64,000 nucleotides of DNA from Ampelocalamus luodianensis (lineage: Eukaryota > Streptophyta > Magnoliopsida > Poales > Poaceae). The DNA lies in NCBI GenBank assembly GCA_036346255.1, contig JAYEVH010000359.1, positions 62,001 to 126,000 of the forward strand, read 5' to 3'. The notes beneath the pieces were generated by a model. That model ran no database searches. It had not been told where the DNA came from and worked only from the letters and a program-made list of their open reading frames with translations. Below, piece after piece: positions 58,140 to 64,000 of the stretch (positions within the stretch are counted from its first letter, which is position 1; every line of letters begins with the position of its first letter). A program made the translations under genes and the position numbers.

Positions 58140-58855
58140 TCTAAGGACAACAAAAGAGGTTGCACGTTATTGTGTTAAGGCATTCAATCTTTCCTTTTTC
58201 TCTTTCTTAATACGCATAAAGCAAAATTCATGCAAGTTTCCTTCTCTACCACAATAGGTGCAATAAAATTTAACATAATTAGAATTATTTTGAGATGATG
58301 AGCTAGTACCTACAACATTAGTAGAAGAACTTTGCACAAAACTAGCAGATTTAAACACATGTTTTTTAGTTCAGATTTTACTTCAAATTTTTCAGGTTCA
58401 AGAAACTTAACAACCGTAGGAGGATAATTCTTGGCATGCTCAACAAAATTAAATCCTAGACCATGATTTTTAACACTTACTTTTGACTTGTCTAGGATTA
58501 TATTCAAATTTTTCTTGCCAAAAGAGAATCTCTCTAAATTGTCCTTAAGATACTTATTTTCTTTAACTAGAGCAGGACAAGATGTGCATTTGACAAATTC
58601 AGTCTCAATTTTCTTAGAAGCATGAGACTGAGCCAACCTTTCTTTTTAGTAAAATCATTAAGTTGTCTAGTCAAAACTTCTATTTCAGTGTTAATCTTAG
58701 GACAGTAAGAGCAAGAAAGTGTCTCATGATAAAACATTTGTTGGATTGATTCTTGAGATGAATTAAGTCTAGCTTCTAGCAATTTATAATTAGGGTAAGC
58801 TTTAGTTTGATCATTTAAAATACTTGACTCTAAACAGGTAGAAGCACTAACATTA
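58140..58855 (-). pseudogene. Element N gag (Ty1/copia), partial
   Basis: Minus-strand copia gag of the type with a coiled segment before the knuckle: 'CSYCPKINTEIEVLTRQLND' (about 58660-58720), 'CTSCPALVKENKYLKDNLER' (58530-58590), 'KVSVKNHGLGFN', then the CCHC knuckle 'CTYCGREGNLHEFC' (58220-58262), where the zinc-binding His is Asn, and a basic tail 'RIKKEKKERLNALTQ'. Two frameshifts. The upstream gag is cut at 58855 by solo LTR I. Resembles Sirevirus-type gag; that placement is provisional. Confidence 0.8.
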
Positions 58856-61203
58856 TGTGAGGACCTCCCTCGGGTTGCACCAGGAGAGATCTCCTAGGAC
58901 CTCCCCAAGAGGTCTGTCAGGACCACCTGGAGGTCTGGGCGGTCCTCCAAGACTACCTGAGGAGTTCCAAGTCCTGTGCTCACTAAGCTAGTCTCAGGAT
59001 CAGATTGGCTAGCTCGCACAGACTCAACAACAGTGTGATCACCATACAACAAGCTCAAAGATAAGCAATAGACAACATAACATATATATGAGCAAAAGAC
59101 CTTATGGTCAAGGTTTTTACAAGGATGCCACACAGGGCTTACAACCCAAAAGAGAACCTACAGCAGAAACCAAAAACCAGTGAAGGCCACTCGGCAAGTC
59201 CACAAGCTACCGAGTGGAGGACGTCTCCTATGCGCAAGGTCTTCAAAAGAGCTCCCCTTCAAAGAGCACGACACTCCCTGGATCTTCCTCCTATGCTAGT
59301 TAAAATAGAGGGCACAAGCCATGAGTACTTTGAATGTACTCAGCAAAGCCGTAGGGAAAAGGTATGCAAATAATATTTATGCACGACTTGACAATGGAGA
59401 GCTACAAGGTTAGTTTGTCGAAAGTAATATTTGAGGGAGGAATAGCATAAATAGATTGCAAAGCTCAAGTTAAAAGATATATACAAAAGTACATTTGTTT
59501 TCAAAAGAGGTCGTGAGCACCAACTCACTCCCAAGAACACTCCCAAAATAGCCCAGGCTGCACCAACAACTAGGACCACCCTCCAACCACTCTAGAGCTC
59601 CAGGACCTCCCCTAGGCAACAACCCTGGAGCATCCAAGACCACTCTAGAGCTCCCACGACTAGCCCCTGGACCTCTCCACGAGCCAACCATGACCTCTCG
59701 GGAGCTGGCTAAGGTCTCTTCAAGAGCAAGCCATGGCCTCTCGTCGAAGCGCCCAGGAACATAAATTTTATAAAAGTCCACCCCTCGTTCGAAATCTTCG
59801 GGCGTGTCCATAATCGAGGACGCGGCTATTTGAATAGATTTACACTCTGCAGAGGTTGTACAGCTTTACCCACATGAGATAACCTTCTTATACTGTCCGC
59901 CCACACACTTCCAAGGTGTGCGACTAAGAGGTTATCACAAAGCCTTTAGAAAGCTCCGTTTCGACCTGGTTCTACCTGCTAAGGTTTTGCCACACAGGCC
60001 CCCTCTTGCGCCATTCCTAGCCACAACAGAACTGAACCAAAACTTCACTAATTAGTTGGCCAGGTCCACCCCATAAATGGACATGTGGTTGCACGATATC
60101 GCCCAGGTCAATGGCTCACAAGGTGAAGTCCTTAGTTACTGCTCAGGCGAGACCATCCACAATCCAAGATGCACACAACACTAACGTGCACACAGCACCC
60201 ACACTACACACCTTTCACTCGCCCAAGCATAAAACATTTTGGTTCAACTCGGCTAGAGGACCACCCAGGTCCTGGCACAACAAATTTTAGTGAGGTTGGC
60301 AACACATGCCGTGGCTCACACAGGCCACACTTCTTTTGAATCAGCACACCGGCTGCCACTACACAAGCCATAAGCCAGTGCACTGGGGTAAGTTATCATT
60401 GATGAATTATGGTGAGAACGACGTCTACTAAAGCATGGCTAAGCAAACACGTTCCCAGGTTGGCAAACAAAAGGATCCAACACAAAGCACCCATCCTAAG
60501 GATGTCCAAAGTTTACATGTCAACATGCATTTTTCTCAAATAATCAAGGAGTCTTACCAGCAAGTGGGTGAGTAACTACTCCCAAACCATTTGTACAAAT
60601 AGCCATGAAGGTTATAACAAAAACAGATACTTTTGTAAAATGGGTTCAAGATGATCAAAGGTCCACGACTTGCCTTTGGCGACAAACTGCTGGTCTTCTG
60701 AGAAGGCTGCTAGACCCTCGAGCTCCTCAGCAAAACCGTAATCTACACGTTTGCAAAGAAACCAAGTAAATAAAGCAAACTCTAAGAAATCAAAAAGAAC
60801 TTAACTTAGAACTGAAGGAGAGGAGGTCCACTGAGGGGGAGGTCCGAGAGGGAGGTCCAAGGGAAAAGGGAGATCTCGTCCCAAGAAGATCCGAACCAGG
60901 GTAGCCCCCTTGGTGCACTAAATATAGGCGAAAGGGAAAAATAGGAACACCACCAAAAGGAAGTGACCAGATTCAATGGTAGTGTGACAGAGGCACACTG
61001 CCTGATGGTACAAAAAGCATTAGAATAGGTAAAGGAGGGGACAAGAGAAAGGTTGACAACACTAAAAGGGCACAGAATTTGCAATAGAAATGATGTGACA
61101 ATAGGTAGAAAAGGTACTAACAGTACTGACAAAGGGGATAGGTCAGGACTAACAAAGAGGCCAGTCAAACCAGGGTGAACAAACCAGCTAAAAGGGGTGG
61201 TCT

Positions 61204-61430
61204 CAACCCGCAAGGGTGGTCTTTGCAAAAAGACCAGAGATCATGACCACATAGGGTGGTCGTGACCAAAGAGGATGGTATTTGCAAAAAGACCAGAGGT
61301 CATGACCACATAGGGTGGTCGTGACCAAAGAGGGTGGTCTTTGCAAAAAAGATCAGAGGTCATTACAACATAGGGTGGTCGTGACCAAAGAGGGTGGTCT
61401 TTGCAAAAAGACCACACGGAGGTCCTGCGG
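61204..61430. repeat. 59/60-bp minisatellite in LTR I
   Basis: About 3.6 units, starts at 61252, 61311 and 61371, each 'agggtggtcgtgaccaaaga' followed by 'gggtggtctttgcaaaaaga' text. Confidence 0.93.
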
Positions 61431-61830
61431 ACAAGGAGGTCCTGACAAAAGGAGAGGTCGTGAACTAAAGGAGATGGTCGTGACCAACAGGAGGTCTTTG
61501 AGGAGATCAAGGGGAGGTTCTAAGTGGTTCAGATTGAGCCACGTAGGTGCTCCAAAGGAGGAGGTCCAAGGGAGGACGTCAAGGGAGGAGGTCGTAACCA
61601 GAGGGAGGTCTTGACCCGCAGGGGCGGTCTTTGCAAAATGACCACGGGGAGGTCCTAAAGACAAAGAGGAGGTCTTGAGGACATGAGGTCCTAAAGAGAA
61701 AGACGAGGTCTTGAGGATAGGACGTCCTAAAGACAAAGAGGAGGTCCAACACGAGTCTAAACACAAAGGAGGTCTGGACTGAGAGAGAGAGAGGTCCAGA
61801 CACAGAAGCGGTCCTGGAAAGAAGAAACCA
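61431..61830. repeat. 'GAGGTC' irregular repeat array in LTR I
   Basis: More than fifteen 'gaggtc(c/t)' motifs at irregular 15-35 bp spacing, with longer repeated pieces such as 'ctaaagacaaagaggaggtc'. Strongly purine-rich on the plus strand. Confidence 0.85.
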
Positions 61831-62057
61831 AGCCTACAGGCACTTAGAGCAAACAAAGGAGGAAAACTAAAGCCAAAGAACACCAGGGGACTCCAACAAG
61901 CAAAGAGCACCAAACAACTGGACTTTAGTTGAAGTCTGGTTAGGGCAAGTTAAAACTCTTTTAAAATCTTAAGTTAAGCTTTGAACTCTCAACAAAACCA
62001 AATGGTTCTTTTTTGTTTTGAAAACCTCTAAAAACTCTGGACAAACGGGGCGTTACT

Positions 62058-63372
62058 GTAGGGCTACGGGTAGGCTACACTAGCGCAAATTACAAAATTC
62101 TACCCGTAAACCAAGATCACTGCAGTTATAGATCACGGTCTTACCACTTGACGCGCAAGTACGGAAGTTGTTGCGACGCGTCGGGCGATGTAGTCGTGCT
62201 AAGTTGATGCGAAGACGTTGGGGCGAGTAGTCGTACTACTTCCTTGTCCTCGTCGTGGCGCCCCACGTACAACTCCTCTTTGCGGTTCGTCCCAGCGCCA
62301 CGGATGCGGTGCCTTCAAAGGTATCCACACGCACGGGAGAGCGGCGCGCGCCGGACTACTAGATCGCGCGGCGACTAGGGCGTGGGAGGGTGGCGGCGGG
62401 GGTTTGAGGATGTCACGAAAAACTCATCGTCAACAATGCGCCTCGCCCTCCTTTTATAGACATCCTTATAATGGGCTTCACGAATAGAGGCCCATTAGGA
62501 CTCAATGCGATCTAATTCGGATCCAATCCAAATCAGGCTTGACCCTTAAGTGTGTGACCCTATAGGTTCACGTATGTTTAGACATGGCGCAAGTACACAT
62601 ACTTGGTCAATAGTTGGTAGCGACCTCTAGCAAGGCGTGCCAACTCCTAGCGCACGTAAAGATCATATCGGACGAACCATCACAGCGTTATGAACATGTC
62701 AATCCCTTTGCCTCACGATATTCAATCGAGCTCCAAGCGACCACTCTTTCTCGATCCCGTGATCCGAATCCCTTACTAGGTTAACTCTTAACCTTAAGTA
62801 GCATGGCCATGCATTTACGGATCCGATCACTCGAGAGGCTCAGAGATATCTCTCTCGGTAGAGAGGCAAATCCCATCTCGATCGACCATATCTCGCGACA
62901 TGCTTCATGACAAACCGAAAGCTACCTTTATAACTACCGATTCTGGAGTAGCGTTTGATAGCCCCTAAGTAGGTCGATTCACATCTCAAGTACATGCGAC
63001 AATCTCAGGTCTAAGGACAAGGCGTACACATTGTGTAGAGAGAAGCATAAGAATAATTGCTATGTCTCATGTTGGGTCGGTCCAACCCCATGTTCTAAAC
63101 ATGTGTCCACATTATTGGTTTGACATCTCCATGTCTATGACACATGAAACATGGTCATCAACCGATACATGTGCTAATCCATCATTCACGTGTGTCCTCA
63201 CATGAACTCCGACTAGGGACAACTTTAGAATAACCATACAAGTAAAGAGTTTCACAAACAAGTCACATACTTGTTAATCAATACAAAGGCAATATTCAAG
63301 GAACATTTATTAAATCATGGATACAACGAAATATCATCATCAATATGATTGCCTCTAGGGCATATCTCCAAT
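62058..63372 (-). repeat. Element M 3' LTR (Ty1/copia, BARE/Angela-like)
   Basis: Minus-strand LTR beginning TTGGAGATATGCCCTAGAGG at 63372 after the PPT-like gtgggagatca, and ending ..GCCCTACA at 62058. TATAAAAGG box (minus) at about 62451-62459. The start resembles barley BARE-1 and wheat Angela LTRs, from memory of those families. It sits exactly at the start of LTR I. Confidence 0.75.
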
Positions 63373-64000
63373 GATCTCCCACTTGCACTAGAGTCAATCT
63401 AGAAGATATCTAATACCCATAGCTCTTGTGTGCGCCTCATGCTTAGGTGTGGGAGGCTTCGTCAAAGGATCGAAATATTCCAATCCGTGTGTATTTTGCA
63501 TATCTTTAAATCTCCTCGATTAAGGATCTCTCGAATGAGATGAAACCGCCAGCATGATATGTGTTTGTTCTTTTGGTGATTCCTCGGCTCCTTGGCTTGC
63601 ATAATGGCCCCACTGTTATCACAATAAAGATCCGGAGGATTGCACGCACTAGGAACCACACCTAGTTCGATTATGAACTTTCTTATCCAAACACCTTCCT
63701 TTCTTTGCTTGAAGCGCAATGTACTCGACCTCCGTTTAGAGTCACAACGATCTCCGCTTGGAACTCTTCCAACTTACCGCACCACCGTTCAAAAGGAACA
63801 CAAAACCCAATTGCGATTTGTAATCATCTTTGTCGGTTTGGAAGCTTGCATCAGTGTAACCATTTACAACGAGCTCTTCCTCACCTCCGTATACTAGGAA
63901 CACATCCTTAGTTCTTCTCAAATACTTGAGGATGTTTTTAACATTGTCGATGACTCTCACCTAGATCGACTTGGTATCCTTTCGTAACACTTAGAGCATA
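63373..64000 (-). pseudogene. Element M pol 3' end (copia RNase H), decayed
   Basis: Minus-strand end of copia pol, cut by the window edge: 'NILKYLRRTKDVFLVYGGEE', 'VNGYTDASFQTDKDD', 'GGAVSWKSSKR' (63742-63960), then 'LYCDNSGAIMQAKEPRNHQK' and 'RFHLIREILNRGDLKICKIH' (63462-63650). These are the RNase H blocks of Ty1/copia elements. Stops and frameshifts, for example near 63740 and 63545, show decay. The PPT and 3' LTR follow on the left. Confidence 0.9.

Larger units (their letters stand above)
58856..62057 (-). repeat. Solo LTR I (E-like family), 3.2 kb
   Basis: Minus-strand LTR running from (T)GTAACGCCCCG at 62057 to ..GGAGGTCCTCACA at 58856. It interrupts N gag, and no PBS or PPT adjoins it, so I take it as a solo LTR. 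It shares with the E LTR the 'ctatt.aatagccg' block (59822-59836, inverse) and the 'ttgcaaagacc' minisatellite, plus a similar terminal '..GGTCC.CACA'. Open frames within it are compositional. Confidence 0.6.

Noticed and set aside
61353..61913. 186-codon minus-strand ORF
   Set aside because: Produced by the GAGGTC/minisatellite array in LTR I; the translation is a repetitive pattern without domain character.

Overview
The window is a nested transposable-element block from a plant nuclear genome, most likely a grass (Poaceae). The evidence is wall-to-wall Ty3/gypsy, Ty1/copia and CACTA sequence of grass type: long 'TGTAAYACCCC' LTRs, a copia LTR beginning close to 'TGGAGATATGCCCTAGAGG' as in the barley/wheat BARE/Angela group, and CACTA termini 'CACTACTACACAAAGGG' with 'CACAGACGGTT' subterminal repeats. 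I found no intact host gene, tRNA, rRNA or CRISPR array. Almost every coding segment carries stops and frameshifts. The exception is a 216-codon open frame between the primer-binding site and gag of one gypsy element.

Layout. 1-2045: minus-strand gypsy K (gag, PBS, truncated LTR). 2046-3937: plus-strand gypsy B (integrase end and LTR), inserted six bases inside the 5' LTR of A. 3938-9184: nearly complete non-autonomous gypsy A. 9185-12190 plus 16243-16558: minus-strand gypsy J, whose LTR is split by complete non-autonomous gypsy C (12191-16242). 16559-20452: plus-strand gypsy D, abutting the gag of minus-strand gypsy G (20453-23422). G in turn abuts LTR fragment L (23423-24109). 24690-29003: CACTA-1 with a decayed TNP2 transposase. 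29004-30760 and about 52850-55562: two halves of a CACTA second gene (CACTA-2), split by long-LTR gypsy E (30761 to beyond 50016). E contains a complete autonomous-type gypsy H (40879-48194, target duplication ATGAG), and its 3' LTR is broken by gypsy F (50017 onward). 56200-64000, all minus strand: copia N carries solo LTR I, which carries copia M.

The elements fall into families. A and G share LTR 3' half, leader and an initiator-Met-like PBS. C, H and B share a second LTR type, and C and H share an atypical PBS. A and C look like non-autonomous partners of G-type and H-type elements, and both carry a remnant of the same unidentified ORF. K, J, D and F form a chromodomain family. In K, J and F the LTR holds a compact array of short hairpins whose stem sequences differ between members while position and architecture persist. 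This is the most unusual signal here. E and I form a third family, with very long LTRs containing minisatellites built on 'TTGCAAAGACC'.

All calls come from reading the sequence. Family placement below gypsy/copia/CACTA is provisional. No alignments or database searches were run.
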